Shown: positions 25,711 to 34,028 of the stretch, piece after piece
Layout of the letters: the number at the start of each line of letters is the position of its first letter
How positions within the stretch are numbered: position 1 is the first letter of the stretch
Source of the DNA: Candidatus Rhodoferax odensensis
GTDB lineage: Bacteria; Pseudomonadota; Gammaproteobacteria; Burkholderiales; Burkholderiaceae_C
DNA: 64,000 nt
Assembly (NCBI GenBank): GCA_016718405.1
Contig: JADKDJ010000003.1
Coordinates: 62,001-126,000 of the forward strand
Direction of reading: 5' to 3'
Made by a program: the position numbers and the translations under genes
Notes under the pieces: model-generated
What the model was told of the DNA's origin: nothing
Databases searched by the model: none
The model's input: only the letters and a program-made list of their open reading frames with translations

Positions 25711-27027
25711 CTAGCTCTGGCAGTCCGCCGGTGTGCGCGGTGTGAGCTTCTTGTCAGCCGCGTACTTGGCCGCAGTGGCTTTGACCAGGGGCTTGAGAAT
25801 TTGCTCGTCGGCCTGCAGCCAGTCAGAGGTGAAGCCCCACTTCTTGCCGTCCCAAGTGTGAATTCGTGCCCAGTTGGCGCCCATGTGGTCGACGCAACTG
25901 GTGCTGATGGGGCGCATCACGCCGGCAAAGCCCAGGGCATCGAGCTTCTTCTGGTCCAGTGCCAGGTTCTCATAGCCCCAGCGTGCCTGTTCACCCGTAA
26001 CCCACTTGCCCTTGCCAAAGCGCTCCTGGGCACGACGCACGCCTTCCACTGCCAGCATGGCGCTCATGGCGCCGCGCATGTAGAGCACTGTGCCAACCTC
26101 TTCCTTTGGTCCGGTACCTTGGCCCTTGGCGTGGACCTTCTCGAGGATTTCCTTCACGACTTTGGAGTTTGGCTCAGCGCCATGTTGCATCGCAACTGCG
26201 TTGTAGCCCTTGGCGCCTTCGCCGACGTCTTTGACGTCCGGCTCGGCACCCGACCACCACACGCCGTACATCTTGTCGCGTGGGTAACCCGTGGCCTGCG
26301 CTTCCTTCAGCGAGGTCGAATTCATCACGCCCCAGCCCCACAGGAAGACATAGTCTGGCTTGTTCTGGCGAATCTGCAACCAAGTTGCTTTCTGTTCCAC
26401 ACCCGGATGGGCGACGGGCAGCAGCTGAACCGTGAAGCCGTGCGAGGCCGCACGCTCTTGCAACAAAATGATGGGCTCCTTGCCATACGGCGAGTCGTGG
26501 TAGACCAAGGCAATCTTCTTGCCCTTGAGCTTGTCAAAACCGCCTTCTTTCTTGGCGATGGTCTGCACCAACACGTCTGCCGCCAACCAATAGGTGCCCG
26601 CAAGAGGGAAGTTCCATTTGAAGACGGTGCCGTCCTGGCTCTCGCTGCGGCCATAACCGGCAGTGATCAGCGGAATCTTGTCAACCGGGGCCTTTTCGGT
26701 CAGCGCGAAGGTGATGCCGGTGGACAGCGGCTGGAACACGGTGGCGCCGCCGTGCTTGCCCTTGAGCCGTTCGTAGCATTCGACGCCACGATCGGTGGCA
26801 TAGCCGGTTTCGCACTCCTCGTAAATGATCTTCACGCCGTTGATGCCGCCTTGGGCATTAACCAGTTTGAGGTAGTCGGAGTACCCGTTGGCCCATGGCA
26901 CCCCGTTGGGCGCATAGGCACCGGTCCGGTAGGGCAGTCCGGGAAAGAACTGCTCCTTGGGCTGGGCGATCGCGCCAACGCCCACCACCGCAATCATGGC
27001 GGCGACTGCGAGATTTCGAACTTTCAT
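25711..27027 (-). CDS. ABC transporter substrate-binding protein (branched-chain amino acid type)
   Basis: This 438-residue periplasmic binding protein of the LivK-like type I fold has signal peptide MKVRNLAVAAMIAVVGVGAIAQ. I chose ATG 27027 for this reason; the longer frame to 27177 runs into livM. Blocks include PYRTGAYAPNGVPWANGYSDYLKLVNAQGGINGVKI and KIALVYHDSPYGKEPI. Length and sequence resemble the aromatic-acid and unusual-carboxylate branch rather than leucine-binding proteins. Its position between livM and livF in an operon with two CoA ligases suggests an aromatic acid ligand. Confidence 0.92.
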   Translation of the reverse strand: MKVRNLAVAAMIAVVGVGAIAQPKEQFFPGLPYRTGAYAPNGVPWANGYSDYLKLVNAQGGINGVKIIYEECETGYATDRGVECYERLKGKHGGATVFQPLSTGITFALTEKAPVDKIPLITAGYGRSESQDGTVFKWNFPLAGTYWLAADVLVQTIAKKEGGFDKLKGKKIALVYHDSPYGKEPIILLQERAASHGFTVQLLPVAHPGVEQKATWLQIRQNKPDYVFLWGWGVMNSTSLKEAQATGYPRDKMYGVWWSGAEPDVKDVGEGAKGYNAVAMQHGAEPNSKVVKEILEKVHAKGQGTGPKEEVGTVLYMRGAMSAMLAVEGVRRAQERFGKGKWVTGEQARWGYENLALDQKKLDALGFAGVMRPISTSCVDHMGANWARIHTWDGKKWGFTSDWLQADEQILKPLVKATAAKYAADKKLTPRTPADCQS

Positions 27028-27100
27028 GCTTGTCTCCTGGAAAAAGGGCACTGCAGTGCCTGGGTTAACGAACAACTTTGGACTGAGCCAGACCTTCATT

Positions 27101-28177
27101 TCAATGCGGGAATGGCCATAGACGCATCTTCTGCTTGCCCACCGACCACAACTTGGCCAGGCCGTGCGGCTCGACAATCAGGAACCAGACAATCATTGCG
27201 CCAAAGATGATCAACTCGGCATGCGAGATGCCAGAAGTTGAAATTTCAACCCCAAAAGCACTACCCAACAGCGGTAGAAACTGGTTGAGGAAGATCGGCA
27301 ACACCACGATGAAGGCGGCGCCAAAGAAACTGCCCATGATGGACCCCATGCCACCGATGATGACCATGAACAGCAGCTTGAACGACAGGTCCACGGAGAA
27401 GGCCGCAGGCTCCCAGGCGCTTAGGTGAACAAATCCCCACAGGGCACCGGCCACGCCAACGATGAAGGAACTGACAGCAAATGCAGTCAGCTTGGCATAC
27501 ATGGGTCGAATTCCGATCACGGCCGCCGCCACGTCCATGTCACGAATGGCCATCCACTCGCGGCCGATGGCCGAGCGCACCAGGTTCTTGGCGGCAAGGG
27601 CAATTACCACCAGAATGGTCAGGCAAAACAGGTACTTGGAAATCGGGCTGGCGATCGGAAGTCCGAATACCTGCAAGCCCGACACCGACACCGAGCCCGA
27701 TGGCGAGTCGTTAGTGAACCACTTGATGCGCAGAAACATCCAGTCGCTGAAAAACTGCGCCGCCAGTGTCGCAACCGCCAAGTACAAGCCTTTGACGCGT
27801 AGGCTCGGCAGGCCAAAAACAATGCCAAACACCGAGGAACAAATTCCTCCGAGCAATATGGCTACCAACACTGGCAAGCCCTCCACGCGCACGAAGAAGT
27901 TGAAGGCAGCGTAGGCACCTACCGCCATGAAAGCGCCCGAACCGAGGGAAATCTGCCCGCAATACCCCACCAGAAGGTTCACCCCAAGGGCAGCCAGGGA
28001 CATGATCACGAAAGGAATCAGAATCGCCCGAAACATGTACTCGCTGGTGACCATCGGCACCACCACGTAGGCTGCCGCGAGCAACAACAACATGGCGACA
28101 CGGTCCTGAGTAATCGGAAAGATTTGCTGGTCGGCCCGATAGGAGGTCTTGAACTGGCCGTTTTCTCTGTAAAACAT
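27101..28177 (-). CDS. livM: Branched-chain amino acid-type ABC transporter permease LivM
   Basis: This 358-residue inner-membrane permease has about nine hydrophobic segments, beginning near residue 28 (AMLLLLAAAYVVVP). LivM hallmarks are GVNLLVGYCGQISLGSGAFMAVGAYAA and the cytoplasmic loop VRSAIGREWMAIRDMDVAAAVIGI. It forms the translocation pore with livH. The 123-bp gap from the livH stop contains a chain of perfect hairpins. The C-terminus ends in basic residues after VEPHGLAKLW, a LivM family feature. Confidence 0.94.
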   Translation of the reverse strand: MFYRENGQFKTSYRADQQIFPITQDRVAMLLLLAAAYVVVPMVTSEYMFRAILIPFVIMSLAALGVNLLVGYCGQISLGSGAFMAVGAYAAFNFFVRVEGLPVLVAILLGGICSSVFGIVFGLPSLRVKGLYLAVATLAAQFFSDWMFLRIKWFTNDSPSGSVSVSGLQVFGLPIASPISKYLFCLTILVVIALAAKNLVRSAIGREWMAIRDMDVAAAVIGIRPMYAKLTAFAVSSFIVGVAGALWGFVHLSAWEPAAFSVDLSFKLLFMVIIGGMGSIMGSFFGAAFIVVLPIFLNQFLPLLGSAFGVEISTSGISHAELIIFGAMIVWFLIVEPHGLAKLWSVGKQKMRLWPFPH

Positions 28178-28221
28178 GATGCTTCTCTCAATAGTCTTTT
28201 AGCTGCGACACGCTTCGCTTA

Positions 28222-28238
28222 ACTTTGCTGCGCAAAGT
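28222..28238 (-). other. Perfect hairpin before livM
   Basis: ACTTTGC and GCAAAGT form a 7-bp stem around TGC, 12 bp from the four-way junction at 28251-28322 and on the livM side of it. Together these stems fill most of the livH-livM gap. Confidence 0.6.
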
Positions 28239-28250
28239 GAGTCTTCACTG

Positions 28251-28322
28251 AAAGATCATCCTTCGCCCTGGCGAAGAACCCTTCGGGTTGATCGTGTGTT
28301 TCACACACGATCGATGATCTTT
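28251..28322 (-). other. Perfect four-way junction of stem-loops at the livH stop
   Basis: An outer 10-bp stem (AAAGATCATC 28251-28260 with GATGATCTTT 28313-28322) encloses three back-to-back perfect hairpins with no unpaired base between them. They are CTTCGCC-CT-GGCGAAG (28261-28276), AACCC-TTC-GGGTT (28277-28289) and GATCGTGTGT-TTC-ACACACGATC (28290-28312). The livH stop codon lies in the third hairpin, and the last livH codons form one outer strand. It could terminate, attenuate or protect the transcript. Confidence 0.75.
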
Positions 28323-29230
28323 TCGCCAAACAAACCTTGTGGCCGGAACAACAGGAACACCAGGGCCAACACATAGGCAAACCAGATTTCGATGCCGCCG
28401 CCCACATAGGGTCCGAGGAAAACTTCCGAGAGTTTTTCGCCAACGCCGATGATCAGCCCGCCAACGATCGCCCCCGGTACCGACGTCAATCCGCCAAGAA
28501 TCACCACCGGCAAGGCGCGCAGCGCCACCGTCGTGAGCGAAAACTGCACACCCAATTTGCTGCCCCAGATCATGCCGGCCACCAGCGCCACGACGCCGGC
28601 CACGCACCACACGATCACCCAGATACGGTTGAGAGGAATGCCAATACTCTGGGCCGCTTGATGATCATCGGCCACCGCGCGCAACGCCCGTCCGGTGGAT
28701 GTCTTCTGGAAGAACATCGTCAGCAGTCCAACCAGCACGGCGGCGATCAGTGCCGCGTACAGGTCTTCCTTGTTGATCAGGATGCCGCCTTGAAAGACAC
28801 TTTCCAAGGCCATGATCGGATCCTTGGGCATGCCAACATCAATCTTGTAAATATCGCTGCCGAAAATGGTCTGTCCGATACCGTCCAGGAAGTAGCTGAT
28901 GCCCAGCGTCGCCATCAGCAATGTTGTGCCTTCTTGGTTCACCAGATGGCGCAAGGCAAGGCGTTCGATCAGCCAGGCCACGGCAAACATCACCAGCCCG
29001 GCCCCGATGAAGGCCAACAGGTTGGCAACGAAGGCGTTGTTCAAGCCGGTGTAAAGCGGTATCCACTCGGCAAAGCGGGCCATCGCCAGCGCAGCAAACA
29101 ACACCATCGCGCCCTGCGCAAAATTGAACACACCAGACGCTTTGTAGATCAACACAAAGCCCAGCGCGACCAGCGAATAGAGCATGCCCGCCATCAGGCC
29201 GCCCATCAAGGTTTCAAGAAAAAATGCCAT
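28301..29230 (-). CDS. livH: Branched-chain amino acid-type ABC transporter permease LivH
   Basis: This 309-residue inner-membrane permease starts MAFFLETLMGGLMAGMLYSLVALGFVLIYKASGVFNFAQGAMV, the LivH signature region. The cytoplasmic loop is STGRALRAVADDHQAAQSIGI, and the end is RPQGLFGEKIIDRV. It pairs with livM to form the channel. The stop codon is inside a remarkable hairpin array. livG precedes it by 18 bp. No start ambiguity. Confidence 0.94.
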   Translation of the reverse strand: MAFFLETLMGGLMAGMLYSLVALGFVLIYKASGVFNFAQGAMVLFAALAMARFAEWIPLYTGLNNAFVANLLAFIGAGLVMFAVAWLIERLALRHLVNQEGTTLLMATLGISYFLDGIGQTIFGSDIYKIDVGMPKDPIMALESVFQGGILINKEDLYAALIAAVLVGLLTMFFQKTSTGRALRAVADDHQAAQSIGIPLNRIWVIVWCVAGVVALVAGMIWGSKLGVQFSLTTVALRALPVVILGGLTSVPGAIVGGLIIGVGEKLSEVFLGPYVGGGIEIWFAYVLALVFLLFRPQGLFGEKIIDRV

Positions 29231-29248
29231 GGTTCTTCTCTCGCTGCG

Positions 29249-30034
29249 TCAGTGACTCGTGCCTAAATAGGCACTGATCACTTCTTCGTTGTTGCGCACT
29301 TCGTCGGGGGTTCCGTCACCGATCTTCTTGCCGTAGTCCAGCACCACGACCCGGTCCGAAATGTCCATCACCACGCCCATGTCGTGCTCGATCAATACCA
29401 CGGTGGTGCCAAACTCTTCGTTCACATCAAGCACGAAACGGCACATGTCTTGTTTTTCTTCCACGTTCATGCCGGCCATCGGCTCATCGAGCAGCAGCAC
29501 TTGCGGCTCCATCGCCAGAGCGCGGCCCAGGTCGACCCGCTTTTGCAGGCCGTATGGGAGTTGCCCCACCGGCGTCTTGCGGTAGGCCTGGATTTCCAGG
29601 AAGTCGATGATGTGCTCGACAAACTCGCGGTGCTTGAATTCTTCGCGCTCGGCCGGACCGATGCGCAGCGCTTGCAGAAACAGGTTGCTCTTGATACGCA
29701 GATTTCGCCCGGTCATGATGTTGTCGATCACGCTCATGCCCTTGAACAGCGCCAGATTCTGGAACGTGCGGCCAATGCCCATGGTCGCCACCTGGTGGCT
29801 GTCCATGTGGCTGAAGGTCTGGCCACGAAAGGCAATCGTGCCTTGCTGGGGCGTGTACACGCCGTTGATGCAATTAAGCATCGAGCTCTTGCCCGCGCCG
29901 TTGGGGCCGATGATGGCGCGCACCTCGTGTTCGCGCACATTGAACGAGATGTCGGTCAGCGCCTTGACGCCACCAAAGCTCAGAGAGATGTTCTTGACGT
30001 CCAGGATGACGTCGCCAATTAGTTTTGTCGCCAT
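29249..30034 (-). CDS. livG: Branched-chain amino acid-type ABC transporter ATP-binding protein LivG
   Basis: This 261-residue ATPase has Walker A GPNGAGKSSM, Walker B VLLLDEPMAGMN and the LivG-type signature LPYGLQKRVDLGRAL. The GRTFQNLALFKGMSV Q-loop region and the inserted MTGRNLRIKSNLF segment are typical of LivG. It follows the long acyl-CoA ligase by 18 bp and precedes livH by 18 bp, consistent with one transcript from ligase through the PaaK-like gene. Confidence 0.94.
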   Translation of the reverse strand: MATKLIGDVILDVKNISLSFGGVKALTDISFNVREHEVRAIIGPNGAGKSSMLNCINGVYTPQQGTIAFRGQTFSHMDSHQVATMGIGRTFQNLALFKGMSVIDNIMTGRNLRIKSNLFLQALRIGPAEREEFKHREFVEHIIDFLEIQAYRKTPVGQLPYGLQKRVDLGRALAMEPQVLLLDEPMAGMNVEEKQDMCRFVLDVNEEFGTTVVLIEHDMGVVMDISDRVVVLDYGKKIGDGTPDEVRNNEEVISAYLGTSH

Positions 30035-30052
30035 GGTGTTCCTGGGTTGGGC

Positions 30053-31999
30053 TCAAGCTGCGGCCTTGACCGGCGCAAAGGTCTTGGCGTCGTCAATCTT
30101 CAGCGTGGCGCTGACGCTGCCGGTACGCCCGTCTTCAAACTTGACCTGTGTCTGGATGAATTGACTGGTCAAGCCGCCATACAGGGCATCGATCAACACG
30201 TCGTATTTCTCGGCGATAAAGCCGCGACGTACCTTGTTGGTCCGGGTCAGCTCACCATCGTCGGCATCAAGCTCCTTGTGCAGCACCAGGAAGCGGCTGA
30301 CCTGGCTACCTGCCAGCAGGGCGTCCACACTCAGGTCGGCGTTGACTTTCTCCACGCACTCCTTGATGAGTTGGTAGACCTCGGGCTTTTGCGCAAGATC
30401 GGTGTAGCCAGCATAGGGCAGGTTGCGCCGCTCGGCCCAGTTGCCCACGGCATCGAAATCAATGTTGATCATGACGCAGACCTTCTCGCGACCGTCGCCA
30501 TAGGCCACCACTTCCTTGATCTGCGGGAAGAACTTGAGCTTGTTCTCCACATACTTTGGCGCGAACATGGCGGCATCAAAGACACCACCCTTGATGCGTC
30601 CGACGTCCTTGACGCGGTCGATGATCTTGAGGTGGCCGTGGGCGTCAATGAAGCCCGCATCGCTGGTGTGGTACCAGCCGTCGGCGCTAAGCACCTCAGC
30701 TGTGGCCTGCGGATTTTTGTAGTACTCCTTGAGCAAGCCGGGCGACTTGACCATGATCTCGCCGTTGTCGGCAACCTTGATCTCCACCCCTTCAATCGGG
30801 ATGCCCACGGTGTCGGCTCGCGCTTCGTGGTCGGGCTGCAGGCAGACGAACACCGCCGTCTCGGTCGAGCCATAGAGCTGCTTCAAGTTGATGCCGATAG
30901 AGCGGTAGAAGGTGAATAGGTCCGGGCCGATGGCTTCGCCAGCCGTGTAGGCCACACGCACGCGGCTAAAGCCGAGGTTATTGCGCAGAGGGCCATAGAC
31001 CATGGCGTTGCCCAGCGCGTACAACACGCGGTCGCCCACACCTACCGACTGGCCATCCATCAACGCGGGACCGACGCGCTTGGCCACGTCCATAAAGTAG
31101 TGGAACATGCGCCGCTTGATCGCGCCAGCATCCTCCATGCGGATCATCACGCTGGTCAGCAGCCCCTCAAATACGCGCGGTGGTGCGAAGTAGTAAGTCG
31201 GCCCGACTTCCTTGAGGTCAATCGTCACGGTACCAGCCGACTCGGGGCAGTTGACCACGTAGCCGCAGGCAAGCCACTGGGCGTAGCTGAAGATGTTCTG
31301 GCCAATCCAGGCCGGCGGCAGGTAGGCTAATACCTCGTCGGTGTGGGTAAGCTTGTCGAAGTCGGCCCCGGCCTTGGCGCGGTTGAGCAGCGAGTTGTGG
31401 GTATGCACCACGCCTTTGGGGTTGCCCGTGGTGCCGGAGGTGAAGAACATCGCGGCCACGTCGTGGCAACCCGCTTTGTCGATCTCTTTGCGCAAGAAGT
31501 CCGAGTGCTGTGAAGAGAATACTTTGCCGGCGGCGATCAAGTCGTCCAACGAGGACAGACCGGGCTCGTCGTAGTTGCGCAGGCCACGCGGGTCGTCATA
31601 GTAGATGAACCCCAACTGCGGGCATTGCTCGCGGATCTCCAGCAGCTTGTCGACCTGTTCCTGGTCCTCGGCGAAGGCGAAACGCACATCAGCGTTGTTG
31701 ATCGGAAACACACACTCGGTGGCTGCGGCATCCTGGTACAAGGGGATCGGTATGGCGCCCAGCGACTGGATCGCCAGCATGGTCGCGTACAGGCGTGGAC
31801 GATTTGCGCCCACCACGATCATGTGCTCGTTGCGTCCCAGGCCGGCCTGGTGCAGGCCACACGCCAGATGGTCAACCAGGCTCAACAGGGCAGCCCAATC
31901 CATCGCCTGCCAGATGCCGTACTCTTTCTCACGCAGGGCGGGGCTCTGCGGCCGCTCTGCAGCGTGCTTGAGCAAAAGTCGAGGAAAAGTGGTTTGCAT
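30053..31999 (-). CDS. AMP-dependent acyl-CoA synthetase (long-chain ligase-like)
   Basis: This 648-residue ligase has the AMP-binding motif MFFTSGTTGNPKGVVHTH, YGSTETAVFVCLQ and WYHTSDAGFID followed by KDVGRIKGG. I chose ATG 31999 (MQTTFPRLLLKHA) as start; the frame extends to 32047 without better support. It is the first gene of the liv operon and divergent from a Crp/Fnr regulator. Sequence style is that of long-chain fatty acyl-CoA synthetases, but liv-linked members in Burkholderiales are often associated with aromatic acids. It likely traps the imported acid as its CoA ester; substrate unknown. Confidence 0.88.
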   Translation of the reverse strand: MQTTFPRLLLKHAAERPQSPALREKEYGIWQAMDWAALLSLVDHLACGLHQAGLGRNEHMIVVGANRPRLYATMLAIQSLGAIPIPLYQDAAATECVFPINNADVRFAFAEDQEQVDKLLEIREQCPQLGFIYYDDPRGLRNYDEPGLSSLDDLIAAGKVFSSQHSDFLRKEIDKAGCHDVAAMFFTSGTTGNPKGVVHTHNSLLNRAKAGADFDKLTHTDEVLAYLPPAWIGQNIFSYAQWLACGYVVNCPESAGTVTIDLKEVGPTYYFAPPRVFEGLLTSVMIRMEDAGAIKRRMFHYFMDVAKRVGPALMDGQSVGVGDRVLYALGNAMVYGPLRNNLGFSRVRVAYTAGEAIGPDLFTFYRSIGINLKQLYGSTETAVFVCLQPDHEARADTVGIPIEGVEIKVADNGEIMVKSPGLLKEYYKNPQATAEVLSADGWYHTSDAGFIDAHGHLKIIDRVKDVGRIKGGVFDAAMFAPKYVENKLKFFPQIKEVVAYGDGREKVCVMINIDFDAVGNWAERRNLPYAGYTDLAQKPEVYQLIKECVEKVNADLSVDALLAGSQVSRFLVLHKELDADDGELTRTNKVRRGFIAEKYDVLIDALYGGLTSQFIQTQVKFEDGRTGSVSATLKIDDAKTFAPVKAAA

Positions 32000-32083
32000 C
32001 CCAATACCCTGCGAAAAATAAATAATTACCAGCGGTCGCGTGACCACGAGTCTGGTCCTTGGATCCGAATAGTACGGATTGGT

Positions 32084-32101
32084 TTGACGTTAGGCTGTCA
32101 A
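32084..32101. promoter_or_regulatory. Crp/Fnr-like inverted repeat in the divergent intergenic region
   Basis: TTGAC (32084-32088) and GTCAA (32097-32101) form a perfect dyad with 8 nt between the arms. The site lies between the ligase-liv operon and the Crp/Fnr-type regulator gene. Arm sequence resembles Fnr/Dnr half-sites, but the spacing is wider than the classical 4 nt. Confidence 0.35.
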
Positions 32102-32115
32102 TGCGACGACAATTA

Positions 32116-32145
32116 AGGGTAGTCCCTATTAGGTGTTTTCCCTAA
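32116..32145. promoter_or_regulatory. Two adjacent dyads upstream of the Crp/Fnr-type regulator
   Basis: AGGG-TAGT-CCCT (32116-32127) is followed by TTAGG-N7-CCTAA (32129-32145). They end 20 bp before the regulator ATG. Position suggests autoregulation or a second regulator shared with the divergent operon. Confidence 0.35.
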
Positions 32146-32165
32146 TTTCAGCGTTGGAGCCCCAC

Positions 32166-32945
32166 ATGTCGACCGAGCATTCCCTGTATCAGCGGCGTCG
32201 AAGTCCGACCGCCAGCGAGCTGAACAACATACCCTGGCTCGCGCTGCTGACACCGGCAGAGCGTGAGCTGGCGATCAGCGACATCTTGATTGGCGATGCC
32301 AAGCCGGGCGACCTGGTCTGCCGCGTCGGCAGGCCAGTAACCTACTGGTTTGGGGTGGTGGAAGGTCTGCTCAAGATGAGCAGTGACAGCAGTGATGGCC
32401 AAACCATGACCTTCACCGGCATCCCGCCTGGCGGGTGGTTCGGCGAGGGCACGGTTCTCAAGCGGGAGAGTTACCGCTACAACATCCAGGCGCTGCGCAA
32501 GAGCGTGGTGGCCGGATTGCCGGTTGAGGCCTTCCACGTGCTGCTGGACAACTCGATTGGCTTCAACCGCTTCGTGATGAACCAGCTCAACGAACGGCTC
32601 GGTCAGTTTATCGCCGCGCGCGAAATCGACCGAATGAACAACCCGGATGTGCGCGTGGCGCGCAGCCTGGCCACACTGTTCAACCCAGTGCTGTACCCAG
32701 GCGTGGGCGAAGTGCTGCGCATCACGCAACAGGAGCTGGCCTATCTGGTGGGCCTGTCGCGCCAGCGGGTCAACGAAGCGCTGTCAACGCTGAACGAACG
32801 AGGCATCATTCGGGTCGAATACGGCGGCCTGCGCGTGCTTAGCCTGGAGGCCCTGCGATCGACCGTTTTTCGCCTGCGAAGTTCTCTGCCCCCACCACCG
32901 AACCACGTCACCGTTCTTGAACACACGAAAGCCACTGCCGCTTAG
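32166..32945 (+). CDS. Crp/Fnr-family transcriptional regulator
   Basis: This 259-residue protein has an N-terminal cyclic-nucleotide-binding-like beta roll (MTFTGIPPGGWFGEGTVLKRE) and a C-terminal helix-turn-helix ITQQELAYLVGLSRQRVNEALSTL. No cysteine cluster for an iron-sulfur centre is visible, so it is not a classical oxygen-sensing Fnr. I chose ATG 32166, with TTGGAG about 6 nt upstream; the frame opens at 32133. Divergence from the ligase/liv operon makes it the probable regulator of that operon, perhaps responding to a CoA thioester; the ligand is inference. Confidence 0.9.
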   Translation: MSTEHSLYQRRRSPTASELNNIPWLALLTPAERELAISDILIGDAKPGDLVCRVGRPVTYWFGVVEGLLKMSSDSSDGQTMTFTGIPPGGWFGEGTVLKRESYRYNIQALRKSVVAGLPVEAFHVLLDNSIGFNRFVMNQLNERLGQFIAAREIDRMNNPDVRVARSLATLFNPVLYPGVGEVLRITQQELAYLVGLSRQRVNEALSTLNERGIIRVEYGGLRVLSLEALRSTVFRLRSSLPPPPNHVTVLEHTKATAA

Positions 32946-32990
32946 CGCACATGCTCCGAGGCGGCCATACTATTTTGAAATCCACTGCCT

Positions 32991-33974
32991 ATGACCGCCC
33001 CAACCACGCCTCCCAAGTTCCGTCGCGCCGCCACGCCGCCCCTTGCCAAAACGGCTACGCCCCGACCTCCCATTCCGGCGGGCCAAGTCAACACCGCGGC
33101 GCATGGGGCGAACGGCACGGTTCGCCTGAACAAGCGCATGGCCGAGATGGGGCTGGCCTCACGGCGCGAGGCTGATGACTGGATCGCCAAGGGCTGGGTC
33201 AAGGTCAACGGCAAGGTGGCCGAGATGGGCATGCAGGTCACACCCGAGGTGCGCATCGACATCGACAAACAGGCGCAGGGTCAGCAGGCCAACCAGGTCA
33301 CCATCTTGCTCAACAAGCCAATCGGCATTGTCAGCGGCCAGGCCGAGGACGGCCACCAACCCGCCATCACACTGATTCAACCGCAAAACCGGTGGGTGGA
33401 CGACAACGCGCGCTTCTTCTTTCATGGCAGCCAGCTCAAGAGCCTGGTGCCGGCCGGCCGGCTGGACATCGACTCCACTGGCCTGCTGGTGCTAACGCAA
33501 GACGGTCGCGTGGCGCGCCAGCTCATTGGCGAAGACGCGGTGATGGAGAAGGAATACCTGGTGCGCGTGGTCTACACCGGCGCCGAGAACCTTGACGCTG
33601 CGACCTCCGCCGCCGCTACCTATGGTGGTCGCCCCGCTGCTGGCGCGGGAAAGGCAACCCAGCTCAGCCGCATCGACGATGACGACCCGGTGAGCACCGA
33701 TGTGCAGTCCGTCTTTCCGTTGGACCAACTCAAGCGCCTGCGTCACGGCCTGAGTCTGGACGGTCAGGCGCTCAAGCCCGCCAAGGTGGAGTGGCAAAAC
33801 CCGGAGCAACTGCGCTTTGTGCTGACCGAGGGCAAGAAGCGCCAGATTCGGCGCATGTGCGAACTGGTTGGCCTGAAGGTGGTGGGCTTGAAGCGCGTGC
33901 GCGTCGGCAAGGTGATGCTGGGTAATTTGCCCGTCGGTCAATGGCGCTACCTGGCGCCACACGAGCGGTTCTGA
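32991..33974 (+). CDS. rluF: 23S rRNA pseudouridine synthase, RluF type
   Basis: This 327-residue enzyme has an N-terminal proline/alanine-rich tail of about 45 residues, an S4 RNA-binding domain (VRLNKRMAEMGLASRREADDWI) and a catalytic domain. The RsuA/RluB/E/F signature AGRLDIDSTGLLVLTQDG contains the catalytic aspartate. EGKKRQIRRMCELVGLKVVGLKRVRVG is the conserved C-terminal block. It modifies large-subunit rRNA; RluF (position 2604 in E. coli numbering) is the closest by layout, though RluB/RluE-type activity is possible. Convergent with the beta-propeller gene. Confidence 0.87.
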   Translation: MTAPTTPPKFRRAATPPLAKTATPRPPIPAGQVNTAAHGANGTVRLNKRMAEMGLASRREADDWIAKGWVKVNGKVAEMGMQVTPEVRIDIDKQAQGQQANQVTILLNKPIGIVSGQAEDGHQPAITLIQPQNRWVDDNARFFFHGSQLKSLVPAGRLDIDSTGLLVLTQDGRVARQLIGEDAVMEKEYLVRVVYTGAENLDAATSAAATYGGRPAAGAGKATQLSRIDDDDPVSTDVQSVFPLDQLKRLRHGLSLDGQALKPAKVEWQNPEQLRFVLTEGKKRQIRRMCELVGLKVVGLKRVRVGKVMLGNLPVGQWRYLAPHERF

Positions 33975-33981
33975 ACAAGCT

Positions 33982-34003
33982 GCCGCGTGGTGGTCCACGC
34001 GGC
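33982..34003. terminator. Hairpin between convergent rluF and beta-propeller gene
   Basis: GCCGCGTGG and CCACGCGGC form a perfect 9-bp stem around TGGT, 8 bp after the rluF stop and 25 bp from the stop of the opposite gene. No T-run follows, so termination efficiency is uncertain. Confidence 0.5.
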
Positions 34004-34028
34004 GCGCTCAGTCGCACCGGTTCGCCCA

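Noticed and set aside
25591..27210. 539-codon plus-strand frame
   Set aside because: Antisense of the ABC binding-protein gene, which has a clear signal peptide and family blocks.
28251..28322. 72-nt cloverleaf-like fold considered as a tRNA
   Set aside because: Loops are only 2-3 nt and there is no T-loop or anticodon loop, so it cannot be a tRNA.
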